Origin: Geosiphon pyriformis
Lineage: Eukaryota > Glomeromycota > Glomeromycetes > Archaeosporales > Geosiphonaceae
Direction: 5' to 3'
Assembly (NCBI GenBank): GCA_016748015.1
Contig: JAAOMT010000135.1
Span: 82,097-146,096, forward strand
Length of the DNA: 64,000 nucleotides
Every line of letters starts with the position of its first letter. The stretch's first letter is position 1. The notes beneath the pieces were generated by a model that saw nothing but the letters and a program-made list of their open reading frames with translations, had not been told where the DNA came from and did no database searches. Below, one piece after another: positions 33,729 through 44,602 of the stretch. Made by a program: the position numbers and the translations under genes.

Positions 33729-34354
33729 TCATCCTCTCCAAAGAGATTGAGCTCTGGCAAAATCAAGCTATTTATGAGATAATCTATGTGAAGAGTTTTG
33801 TCTAACTCAAAACTAACTAGTTTGTTGAAGTCTTTTGTGGATAAAATATATAATACTTGAGGTGAAATAAGTTTTGTATTCAAGAGACCAAATCTTTGTA
33901 TAAAAATTCTGGCTCTTTTAGCAATGGTTAAAACTCTTGAGACATCTAATCATATAATGCCCAAAATTTCCACTTGTATCTCTGAAGTTGTTTTCTTCAT
34001 GAGCTTCATGTCTTCTATGATTTTACCAAGATGACCATAAAGTTCTAGTTGTTTTCCATATGACAAGTTTTTGTCTATAGGCAAGATTTCTTGTATTGTT
34101 TTTCCAATTGTGCTGGAAGGTAAAAGTATTACTGCTGTTATGCTTTCCAGCAGATATTTATCCATTTTGCCACCAATTCTTTCTCTTCTGGTAGTTGTTT
34201 TCTTTGGTCTGATAACAGTGTGAGTTCCACTGTTGTCTGTTATGGTGGTTTGTTTTCCAATAGTCAGAGTAGCATTTGGATAGTTCTTGATCTAGTACTC
34301 ATGGAGAGTATAGAAAGCGTTTTGAATGTTTTAATCCAGGAAATAATTGTTCAT
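33698..34354 (-). pseudogene. A5 ORF3 (219-codon frame with stops)
   Basis: Same start (MNNYFLD) and same length as A1 ORF3, and it ends 31 nt inside the LTR. Stops replace a Gln and a Trp in the N-terminal part and an Arg after ILGII. The rest is closely identical to A1. This supports ORF3 as a real conserved gene and not chance. Confidence 0.8.
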
Positions 34355-34395
34355 GTCGATTGAAGATACCTCTGTTTTGAGAATGATGCATTTAT

Positions 34396-35709
34396 TTATA
34401 TCTGATTTTTGCTGATCATTTGGGTCAGTATTACCACAACAAGTAACCAATCAGGTCGTTTGTGATATTACTTGAATTGCATGCCATGAACAGGGCGATT
34501 ACTGAATATTGTTCCATATTGATCTTGTAAGATATATGAACTATTGTTCAAAACTTTGTTGACTATAAAAAGTTCTTTCCAGCAGCTGGAAAATTTATCA
34601 CCATAGACATTGTTTCTGTCTGAACGGTATTCCAAAACTAAGTCACCAACACTTAAGGAAAGTGTTTTATAGGTCTTTTTTTTTTTAAGCTTCTCTTGGA
34701 ACTGTTTTATCTTTTTAAAGGCAATTATCCGTGCTTCTACCAATGAGTCAAGAATGGTACTAAGTCTTCTTTGCAAAATGTTCTTGTAATCTCCTATTGT
34801 TATTTCTTCAAAAGATATTGTTTCTATATCCATTTCTATTGGTAGAGTTGTCATTCATCCATAGAGCAGATAAAAGGGTTCATAACTTGTTATGTCATGA
34901 TTCACAGTTCTGTAGGCAAACAAAGCTGAAGACAATACTTTGTCCCATAGGTTGGTTTTTTCACTGGTTTTGGCTAGGGTTTCACATAGTATTCTATTGA
35001 AACGTTCTACTAGGCCATTTGTTTGAGGGTGATAAGGGGAAGAGAGTTTATGATGTATTCCCATTTTTCTGCAAAGTTTTTTAACTAGTGTACTGAGAAA
35101 AGCTCTTCCTTTATTAGATAAAAGTTCTTTGGAGCAGCCGTAACAACAGATAATATCTTCATAAATAAAATTGGCAATTGAGACTGCTATTTGATCTGGG
35201 GTGGCTCTTGCTTCTACCCACTTTGTAAGATAGTCGGTAACTGTAATAATGTATTTGTTGCCATCAGGAGTTACTGTTAAAGGTCCAACAACATTTATAC
35301 CAATTTTGTCAAATGGTTGACCAACAGAGATTGGATGGATATCTTCCTTGCGATTGGGTTTTCCTCTTTTTTGGCAGGTATCACAGGTTTTGATGTATTC
35401 AGCAATATTTTTTCCCAAGGTAGGTCAATAATAGTGAGCTAAAGTTTTCTGAATCATTTTTGTTTTTTCAAAGTGTCCAGCTAATGGATCAGTGTGCATA
35501 TTGTAGATCACAATTTCTCTTTCTTTAAATCTGATGACTCTTTGGGTGTGGTCAGGATTTTTTCTATTTCTTTTATATAACTGGTTCTAGTGAATTAAAT
35601 AGAAATTTGATTGTTTGCACAAATGTTTTCTTTGCTGTTGAGTATAGTCTGGCGGGTATTGTTCTTTACCCAAAAATTCTATTAAGGCAGAGTAGTTGTC
35701 CAAGTCCAT
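34396..35709 (-). pseudogene. int: A5 integrase
   Basis: Starts MDLDNYSAL and has the same 1314-nt frame as A1. CDTCQKRG zinc pair, D in GINVVGPL degraded to N, an LLSNKG block and an intact NGLVERFNR. Stops lie in the zinc domain (Trp codon to TGA near 35425), before MTTLPIE (34855) and in the C-terminal part. It is out of frame with RNase H. Confidence 0.87.
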
Positions 35710-35777
35710 TATTGTGTTTGTTTGTGAGGGAGTTACAAATAATTAAGTTGGTTTGGTTTGAGAGGGTTTTACTATTA

Positions 35778-38461
35778 CTAGATGGTAAGTCTGAAGAGAG
35801 CATCGGCGTTTTGATAATTAGCTCCTTTGCAGTATTGAATATTATAGTCGAATTCATCCAAGTGGAGTATCTAACAAGTTATTTGTTTATGTTCCAGGTT
35901 TTTTTTGTTGCATAGCCAAACCAAAGCTTGGTGATCTGTTACCACCAAAAATTTCACACCCTTAAGATATTTGTCCCAGTAGCTGGTAGCCCAAACTACT
36001 GCTAAGCATTCTTGCTTAGTGACTGAGTAGTTCTTTTCTGCTGGTATAAGAGTTCTACTGGCATATGCTACGGTATGTTTTCTGCCATCTTCATTTTTCT
36101 GGGAAAGAACAGCACCAAGTCCATAGCCAGATGCATCAGTATGGAGGATAAAAGATTGATTCAGATTAGGTTGCATAAGGATAAATTCTGTAACCAGTTT
36201 TTCCTTTAGAATTTCAAATGCTTTTTGTTGATGAGTGCCCCAGTGATAATTGATGTTTTTCCTAAGTAGCTGATTGAAAGGAGTGACGATTTTGGAGAAA
36301 TTCTTGACAAACTTGCGGTAATAAGAGGCCAAACTAAGAAAAGAGTGTAGTTTATGAACATTCATTGGCTGTCTAATGTTTTGAACTTTTTCAATTTTGG
36401 CTGGATCAGGGAAGATTCCATCTTTTGTAATAAGATGGCCAAGGAACTGGGTGAATTGACGTCCAAAGAATAATTTGATTGGATTGATCTTGAGACCAGC
36501 ATTTCTAAGGAGATCAAAAACCTTTTGCAAATGTTCAAGATGTTCATCCCAGGTTTTTGAGTATATTATTATGTCATCCAAATAGACTAGAACAAAGTTT
36601 TTTTTACTGATTCAAATACTTTGTCCATTAAGTGTTAAAAGATAGGAGGAGCATTTGTGAGACCAAAAGCCATGACTGTGAATTCATAAGTGCCATACTT
36701 GGTAATGAAGGCAGTTTTCTTTCTGCTTTTTGGATCCATTTCTACTTGCCAGAATCCAGCAGTTAAGTCAATGGTTGAGAAGAAAGCAGCACCATGGAAT
36801 TGGTCTAACATTGCATCAATCTTGGGAAGTGGGTATATGTCTCTTTCAGTAATAGCATTTAATTGGCGATAGTCAACACAAAAGCATAGGGTTCCTCCTT
36901 TCTTGAATACCACTACAACCGGGAATGCCTATTCACTCTTGGTTTTCTGTATAAATCCAAGGTTTTTTATTTGGGTTATTTCCTTTTTGATAAACTCATC
37001 ATTGTGCCAGTTGGATTGATAGGGCTTCAAATAGATGAGATGAGTTTCTCTGGTGATGATGGTGTGTTGTATCACATGTGTACATCCAGAAGATTCACCT
37101 TCTTTTGAGATAACTGGGCTGTTTCTAGCCAGCAGGTTTTCAATATCTATTTTTCTTTCTTCTGGAGAAGGTTCTTTTTGTTCTACAACCAGTGATTGGA
37201 TTTCAGGTGGTTTATTTTCAAAGGACTTTTGGACTTTTTTTATTTCCTCACGGGGTATCAAGCTGATTGGTTCCCAATCTTTGTAATAGATCAGGCAGGA
37301 CATATATTCATTACTAGGAAAATACAATAGTTTGTCGCACCAGCACTAGGCACAAGGACCATGTCACCAATAACTGTATTTGGCTTTCTTGCCTGGCTTT
37401 CTGTCAAAGGTTCTTCTGAGCATATCATAATAAGGCCAGCAGATCAGCTTGCCATTGACAATGATTCCTTCTTTATCTGCCTTGACATTATCCAGTGGTT
37501 TGCCATTGCTGGTGAAGATGGTATAGGCAAGTTTAACAGTTTCTTCTTGTTCTTCTTGTTCTTCTTCTTCCTCACTTTTTTTATCATCTGTTTTGTCTGA
37601 TTCATTTTCTTCTGGGCTTTGCTTGGGTACTGGGGGAGTTATCCAATGGCAACATTTAACCACAATAGGTTTCTCACCACATCTGATGGTTAGTTCACAG
37701 AGTTCATAATCAAGCAAAGCTTTTGCTTTTTTGAGCCATTCATTGCCAACAATGATGGTGTATTTTTTCACTTCAGATACTTCCATATCAGTTTCAATGC
37801 TAATGTCATTGATGTGGACAGAAATAGCTTTGGCTATGCCAAGCTCTTTCTTCTTATCACCATGCACATTGGTCATTGGTCGTGTGGATAGTTCATCAAT
37901 TTTTCTGCCAATTGCTTCAAGAAAGTGTTTAGCAATAACACTAACAGATGATCCACTGTCTAGGATCAAATCGATGAAGTAGCCAGCCACTTGGGCTTTG
38001 CAAATTAGAGGAATGACATTGCTATTGTCAGCAAGTCCAGCTTGACAAGGGCGTTTGTTGGTTTTGGGTGTCTTTTTCTTTGGAATCAGAGATTTGCAAA
38101 GATCTTTTCTGAATTGTGGATGGGTCATTAATTGGCCAAAGGTTATATGTGTTGGGGTTTCCATGAGGTCTTTAACAACAGAATAGGGGCCGGATTTTTG
38201 TACTATTTTTGGGGGTTCTAACTTTGGAGGGTTTTTGAAAACTTTGGCTTTTGGGGACTCATTGTTGTCAGCAGTTGATGTAAAAGCTTTATTGGGGTCC
38301 AGAACGAAATCAACTTTGGCTTTCTTTTTCTTTCTTGTGGATTCAGAGGGGTTGATTGCTAGTTCATCCATGTTATGGTCATCATTAATTAAGTTAAAAG
38401 CGAAAAAGAGGTTTTCTTCTGGTTGGCTTGCACTTTCACTCTTTGGAGGTGCATCTACCAG
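35778..38461 (-). pseudogene. pol: A5 protease-RT-RNase H
   Basis: The open protease/linker part 38371-37364 has the active site LDSGSSVSV intact. RT from about 36929 includes FCVDYRQLN and the FFSTIDLTAGFWQVEMD region. A one-base deletion in a T run near 36600 shifts the frame just before the catalytic box, where DDIIIYS is visible. RNase H runs to DALFRLTI-stop. Few stops: one near 37360, one at about 36640 and one near 36930. Confidence 0.88.
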
Positions 38462-40008
38462 TTTAAAGGCTAATAAACAGTGGCTTCAACTAGGGGATCC
38501 TCTCCAAAGAAATTGATGTTGGCATGATTGGGTCTTTGGTTGGAAACATTGTTGTTGTTGGGTCTGTTGTTCTGGACATTATTGTTTCTGGAAACTGGTG
38601 GAGGCAGTGGAGGGTTGTTGCAATCTCTTGAAAAGTGTCCAGTTAATCCACAGTGATAGCATATAGGTGGGCTATGATTTTGTTGTCTTTAATAAGGTGG
38701 TTGCTGGGACTAATTGAAGCATGGTTCAAATCTGGGTCTTTGTGGTTGTTGATTTTCTCTGACTGCTTAGGCTAAGAGTTCTAATAACCAGGCAAGATTT
38801 GTTGTGAGTCTGTCTATTAACTGTTCATTTGAATCTTGAGTGTGAGTGGCAAAAAAAGTAGCAGCCATTTGAGAGGCAGGAGCTATGACAAGAGCAGGAG
38901 CAAAAACTGATAGTGTGGATTCCAAGTGCATCCTTTGGTTATCTTCAATTCTTTGTGCTAATTCAATGGCCATATCCATGGTGGAATTATTTTTCAAGGC
39001 CAGGAGGGGCCAAAGAGCATACGATAGATCAGTTCTCAATTCTTTTGTGAAGGAGTGAATTTTCTGCTCTTCTGTCTAATTTCTCTCAGAGTCTACACAT
39101 TTGATTAGCTTTCTAATAGCTTTGGCATATTCAGTCACTACTTTTCCAGGGCCTTGGGTTCTTTTTTCCAATTCCATGTGCCATTTGGATATTAATATTG
39201 GGGTTCTGAACTTGGTCTCAAATCGGGTAGTAAAAGAGATATTTTCTTCTTCAGCATTGATTGGTGTCTATCTGATTATTCTGTGTTAAGCATTGGCATC
39301 TGTTTCTTGTGAGAACCAGATAGCAGAAGAGCCTTGGAGGTAGCCACCAATGATTTGGAACTTGTATTTTTTATTATACTGGTTGGCTGTGGCAGCTCTC
39401 TCAAAATCATCCAACCATTCAATTGGATCTTGTGCATCATCTCTAAATAGTAGTAGTGGGGTATTGTTTCTTCTTCCTAGAGCAGTTTGTATACCTTGAA
39501 GGGCAGCCAGAATATTTGCTTGCATGAGGTCATTAGCCATTGGTTCAGGAGTAACTGTTTGTGTAGACGAGTCTGATTCGCTTGATAAAAGGTCAAAAAC
39601 AGAGGCAATTTGGTAGCTTTTTTCTTCTGTTTCAAAGGGAGTTTCAGTTGCTTGATGGGCAGCAATCCAAATGTGGATTTAATGATTCAAATATTCGAAA
39701 TCAGAGGGCTGTTGTTCAAAGGTTGCAGAATATAAGAGCTGATTAATACTGTTGTTTCTTTCTTCAAAGTTGTTTTCAAAATAAGCTTGGTCAAAGTAAT
39801 AGGTTGTATAAGCTGTGTAGGTTTCAGCTGAATGCTCGTTCAGAAACCAGTTCCAAAAGTCTTGAAATTGTCTACTGGATTGTTTTTCAAGGAGGAAGCA
39901 GATCAAGCAGGAGAGCAGAAGATTAAGTTCAATGAAATCTAGGTCATTTCTGTTATGTGCTGCAAAGTGTTCTTCTGATTGCTGTGGCAGATATAAGTAA
40001 TCACCCAT
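38455..40008 (-). pseudogene. gag: A5 gag (517 codons, with stops)
   Basis: MGDYLYLPQQSEEHF start, Tyr-rich N-terminal domain, capsid core with FERAATANQY and GGYLQGSSAIWFSQ, a long helical region (AIELAQRIEDNQRMHLES) and a CCHC zinc knuckle CYHCGLTGHFSRDC. It ends with TAG at 38455-38457. Stops occur at about eight positions, most at Gln or Trp codons. Confidence 0.87.
38461..38467 (-). promoter_or_regulatory. -1 frameshift heptamer of A5 with downstream stem-loop
   Basis: Gag frame CCT TTA AAC TGG TAG; heptamer T TTA AAC. The -1 frame (CTG GTA GAT GCA) is open into protease. Seven bases downstream, TGCAC can pair with GTGCA across a loop of about 15 nt, and CTGGT can pair with ACCAG around it, a plausible stimulatory hairpin at the usual distance. 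Confidence 0.82.
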
Positions 40009-40044
40009 ACAATGAGAGAATAAGTGAATTTTGACAACCTCACA

Positions 40045-40054
40045 GGGAGCACCA
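40045..40054 (-). promoter_or_regulatory. Primer-binding site of A5
   Basis: TGGTGCTCCC on the minus strand, six bases inside the 5' LTR. Confidence 0.65.
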
Positions 40055-40060
40055 CTTTTA

Positions 40061-40714
40061 TGTTACGGGTTAGAGTAACAAGCTAACAGATAGCAAGGGA
40101 GAACAGGATTGTAGAGTGATGGAAATAATCAAAGGGGAATTCAACTTTAAAGAGTGAATTAAATGAGTATGAATTCAATGTGGGAGATCAGTCTCATAAA
40201 ATATCTCAGTCGCTATTCTTTTCAAAGGTAACTAGGGAATCTGAAGGTAGAGGGATAGTCTGTACTGTCAACAATTGATCACCACTGGTATAATTCTATG
40301 CCTCATGTCAGCGCTCTTAGAATTCAATATCAGATATCAACTTGGGCTTTTCAGTCACATTTATATAAATAGTCTTCAGATACTACAATTATTCAAACAG
40401 GAAAAGACCTACAAGTAATCTTTTATCCTAAGATGTTCAGATACTTAAAGGTAGGAAAAGGGAAATTAGTAATAAGAGAGTAATTAAGATAAAAATTGTT
40501 ATTTTTATTTATTTGATTCTTGTTTGAGAGATAATTTTCTACAGCTAAGAGACTCATCACTTATATAGCTAATAAAAGTGGTCAACAACTAGGTCAATGA
40601 TTAGGTCAATAATCAGGTCAATGATCACTATCTAAAAATAGAATGGCTAATTATATGACATTAGTGGCTAATACATGTAATAACTAATAAAAATTATGGG
40701 TTTCAACCATAATA
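40061..40714 (-). repeat. A5 5' LTR
   Basis: Plus-strand TGTTACGGG to CCATAATA. Only four 12-bp units (40579-40627), two fewer than the partner LTR. Confidence 0.92.
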
Positions 40715-41537
40715 CTATAACATATATAAACAAAACACTCTCATCAACAGAACAGAACTATTTAATTACTAAACAGAAATGCTTAGCAGTAGTTTGGACT
40801 ACTAATTACTAGAATAAATATTTTTTTGGTATAAAATTCTTAGTAATAACAGATTATTAAGTCTTGGTTTGGTTATGCAAAAAAAAAAAGCTAAAACACG
40901 AAAAGATAACTTACTGGATACTCCACTTGAATGAATTTAACTATGACATTCAATATTGCAAAGAAACAAATCATTAAAATGCTAATGCTCTTTTCAAACT
41001 TATTATTCAGTAATAGTATAATCTTCACAAATCAAATTAATCTAATTATTAGTAACTACTCCTTAACCAAATACAATAATGGATTTGAACAACTACTTTA
41101 TACTAATAGAATTTTTGGGTTAAAGACAATACTCACTAAACTACAATTAACAACAAAGAAAACATTTGCACAAATAATCAAATTTTTATTTAATTTGTTA
41201 GAACTAATTATATCAAAGAAATAAAAAAAATCTTAACCACCCTTAAAGAGTTATTAGATTGGAAAAAAAAAAATTATAATATACAACATATATACTAACC
41301 CATTAGCTAAACACTTTAAAAAACAAAAACAATTCAGAAAACCTTAGCTTGCTATTATTGGCCTATCTTAGAAAAATATATTCCTGAATATATTAAAACC
41401 TGTAATATTTACCAAAAAAAAAGAAAATCCAATTGCAAAAAAGATATTTATCCAATCTCTGTTGGTCAACTATTTAACAGAATTGGTATAAATGTTGTTA
41501 GACCTTTAACAATAATTTCTAATAACAACAGATATAT
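40715..41537 (+). mobile_element. A4, 3' part: RNase H and integrase remnants
   Basis: Continues A4 after the CTAT duplication in the middle of the RNase H ASRTL block, through the DALS-like end of RNase H and the integrase zinc domain (CNIYQKK), to the first part of the integrase core (NVVRPLTI). From about 41537 it joins the LTR directly, so the rest of integrase and ORF3 have been deleted. Strong C-to-T and G-to-A decay. Confidence 0.82.
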
Positions 41538-42246
41538 TGTTATGATTAAAACTCATACTTTTTATTAATTATTATATGTATTAGTTATTAATGTTATATA
41601 ATTAATCACTTTATTTTTAGATAATAATTATTGACCTGATCAATGACCTAACCATTGACCTGATTATTGATTTAATTATTAATCTGATCAATGATCTGAT
41701 TGTTAATTACTTTTAATAACTATATAAGTAATAAGTCTCTTAATTATAGAAAGACATAATCAAAGTAACAAAATAAAGCCCATTATTAATTACTTTTTCT
41801 CATATTGCTTATTTTTTTTTTATCTTCAAGTATCTAAACATCTTGAAATAAAAGATTACTTATTGGCATTCACATATTTTATCTTTTCTCTTCTTGATTT
41901 GTATTGTTAAAATTAGTCTGAGAAGCAATTACTTGCTCTTGTGATTTATTAAATAAAGAAATGATTAAAAAGCACAATGATACTTGTTATTAATTCTAAA
42001 AATTGCCAAGTTGAGACATAGAATAATAGTAGTAGTTTTATCTTATTAACAATCATGGACTATTTCTCTATCTTCAGATTTTCAAAAAAAATTTGTGACT
42101 GTAATTTTTATGAGATTGATCACACATATTGAATTTTTACTTATTTAATTCACTTCTTAATTGTAATTTTTTCTTTGATTATTTCCATTATTCTACAATT
42201 CTATTCTTCTTTGCTATTAATTAGCTTGTTATTTCAACTTATAACA
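41538..42246 (+). repeat. A4 3' LTR
   Basis: TGTTATGATT to TATAACA. It contains about six or seven decayed 12-bp units near 41630-41710 and a TATATAAG box near 41723. Same structure as the A1 LTR. Confidence 0.88.
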
Positions 42247-42419
42247 TTAGTATAAACATAAGTATTGAAGTGTATAAGTTGTTGTCTTTAACAATATTGA
42301 AATTGCAAACTATTATTTTGATGCTAAAATGTGTTTTCTCTTTTTGTTTGGTAATTTTGCATAGAGATAGCCAGACTATTATAAGTATATATACTTTAAA
42401 ACTTAAGCTTTATGTATTT

Positions 42420-43557
42420 GATTTTTGGAACAAATATTGAATAAAGAGACATTATGTGGCAAATTTAATTAAGTCAAAAGACATTTTAGTAAAATGAATA
42501 AAAATTAAAGACCATTCAGAAGATTTTAACAATAATTAAACAGATGTTTTTATATATAATACAATACAATTTTATTTGATTCTTTTTATTAGAATTAGTA
42601 AGAAGTTTATTATAGCTAATAATTTGATTATATTAAACAATACTTGTAATTTTGTTCATAATATTTATAAAACTGTTTATTATCCTTAATAAAAAACAGA
42701 TTTTAACACAAAAATTATAAATAATTTATTTATTTAAAATATAAACTGGGCTTATACAGTTGTTGTTTGGTATCCAAATTTTCATATGTTTTTGGAATTT
42801 ACCAATAAAACTTTAACTGCTTTTTATATGTATTTAATAAAAACAGTTTATAAAAAGTTATCAGTTGTAATTAAAAAAAGGCTTTATAATAAAAATTATT
42901 CAAATATTTTGTGCTTATTATGTAATAATGTTAAATTGTCTAATCATGTTTTTATATATTTGAAAAATGTTTCTGTTTGCTTTAGAATTTTGCTTAATCA
43001 TATTAAACTGTAAAAATCTTTGATAAAAGTTTGTTTTTTGTTATCATTATTAGTTTTATATACTCTTTTTTTGGAAGTTTTGAATGTTAGCATCTATGTA
43101 ATCTTATGCAAAAACTTTATTTTTAAGAAATAAATGAATAAAATAGTATTATTTTATAGTGTCTTAATAATAACTGATTTTGTTTGCTGGTTAGTTAAAA
43201 AACATCATAATAAATTGTAAATATTTAAGTTAAAATTCAAAGTAAATATGAAGAAAAGTGGTTTAATTGGTAATATAAGGATATTACTTGATGTTTTAAG
43301 TAGTCTGTCTAGTTTTTTATTAACTGAAATTATTTATTTGCTGTTGGTTTTAAAATATATAAGGTTTGTTTGTTTTTTGCAAGTATGGATAATAATATTA
43401 AGATTTATGTAACTGTATAATATTGTTTTAATTGGTCTAAATAGCTAATTATATATAATAAATATGTAAATTATATTTAATTAAATTTATTTGGTTTGTT
43501 TTTGTGTACTAGATAATAATTAAGCTGTATTTGTAAATAATAATAATAATAATAAAA
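42420..43557 (+). pseudogene. LINE ORF2 C-terminal remnant with AAT-rich tail
   Basis: In one plus frame from about 42730 to 43412, with only three or so stops, the translation contains a Cys pair and His (CLLC...SNHVF) and long Leu/Val-rich stretches. From memory this pattern matches the C-terminal end of Rhizophagus-type LINE reverse-transcriptase proteins. The sequence upstream to 42420 may be further RT decay. It ends with an (AAT)n run at about 43535-43557, typical of a LINE 3' tail. No catalytic RT motif remains. Confidence 0.5.
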
Positions 43558-44250
43558 ATAAAATAAAATCTAGATTATTTTTGTTGTATATTATAAAATA
43601 TTTTTTTAATTGTTATAATAAGTATAAATAATAATTTATACAATAAAAACAAAGTAAATTTTGACAATTTTATAAAAAATATTACTTTTATATTATAAAT
43701 TAAAATAATAAATAAATAAATAAAACAAGATTGTATAATAATAAAATTAATTAAAAAATAATTCAATTTTAAAAAGTAGATTAAATTGGTAAGAATTTAA
43801 TATATAAAATTTATTTCATATATTTTTTAATTATTATTATTTTTAAAGATAACAAAAAAATCTAAAGATAAAAAAATAGTCTGTATTATTAACAAAAAAT
43901 AATATATTAATATAATTTATGTCTTATATTAATACTTTTAGAATTTAATATTAAGTATTAATTGTATTTTTTAATAAATATTAATTTAATAATCTTTAAA
44001 ACTAATAATATAAATCAAAAAAAATAAGATATATAAATATTAACAAGTAATTTTTTATTTATAAATACTTGAAAAATTTAAAAAAAAGAAATAAGTAATA
44101 TAAAAAAATTGAATATTTAAAAGTAATTTTAATTTTTTACATGTTTTTTTACAGCTAAAAAACTTATTGTTTATATATAGCTATTTAATATAATTAATTA
44201 TAACAATTAAAAAAATTTAAATTACAATTATTGATTAATTATAAAATTAT
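43558..44250 (-). repeat. Family-A 5' end and LTR, almost fully AT-converted
   Basis: Aligns base for base with the start of gag, the primer region and the 5' LTR of A0 (28810-29500): a TCTAGATTATTTTTGTTG segment matches TCTAGATCATTTTTGTTG, followed by the gag start, then the LTR from about 43689. The TATATAGC box remains near 44175. Almost all C and G were lost, mostly as C to T and G to A. The right limit is vague because the 12-bp repeat has dissolved into A and T. Confidence 0.7.
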
Positions 44251-44602
44251 TTTTGTATAAAATATTAAGTATTTTAACATTTTGCTTTAAACATATGTAT
44301 ATAACAAAAACAATTAATATAATATTAATTATTTAAATTTATAAAACAAAAACAATAAATCCAAGCAAATAATTTAATTTACACAATTTTTATTAATTTT
44401 AAAATTTGTACACTTTTTTCAGTATTTTACTTTCAAAAATGTAAACCTCTGAAATATAAAAAAAAAGATTATGCAAAAAACAGAAAAATGCTTAACATCT
44501 CCGGGCATTTCTTGATGGAGCCTTGATTCTCTCCGGGAAATAGTAGTCGTACTTAGCAATGCCTAGTATTGCCATCCGTAACCTGAAGCCTTCATTTGTA
44601 AA

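Larger units (their letters stand above)
33051..40714 (-). mobile_element. Ty3/gypsy element A5, complete, inserted in A4
   Basis: The most complete family-A copy (7664 bp). 3' LTR 33051-33728, ORF3, integrase, pol, gag, then 5' LTR 40061-40714. It is flanked by a perfect 4-bp duplication CTAT (33047-33050 and 40715-40718) inside the RNase H gene of A4. LTRs are 678 and 654 bp; the 24-bp difference is two 12-bp repeat units. It contains about a dozen in-frame stops and one single-base deletion in RT, so it is not autonomous. Confidence 0.94.

Noticed and set aside
35607-35915. A 102-codon ORF opposite the RNase H-integrase junction of A5, and its equal in A1 (2451-2759)
   Set aside because: It is antisense to element coding sequence and is conserved only because the element is; no independent evidence of coding.
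42786-43013. A small independent gene of 75 codons
   Set aside because: The same frame continues past its stop for hundreds of bases with LINE-like sequence, so it is part of a decayed LINE.
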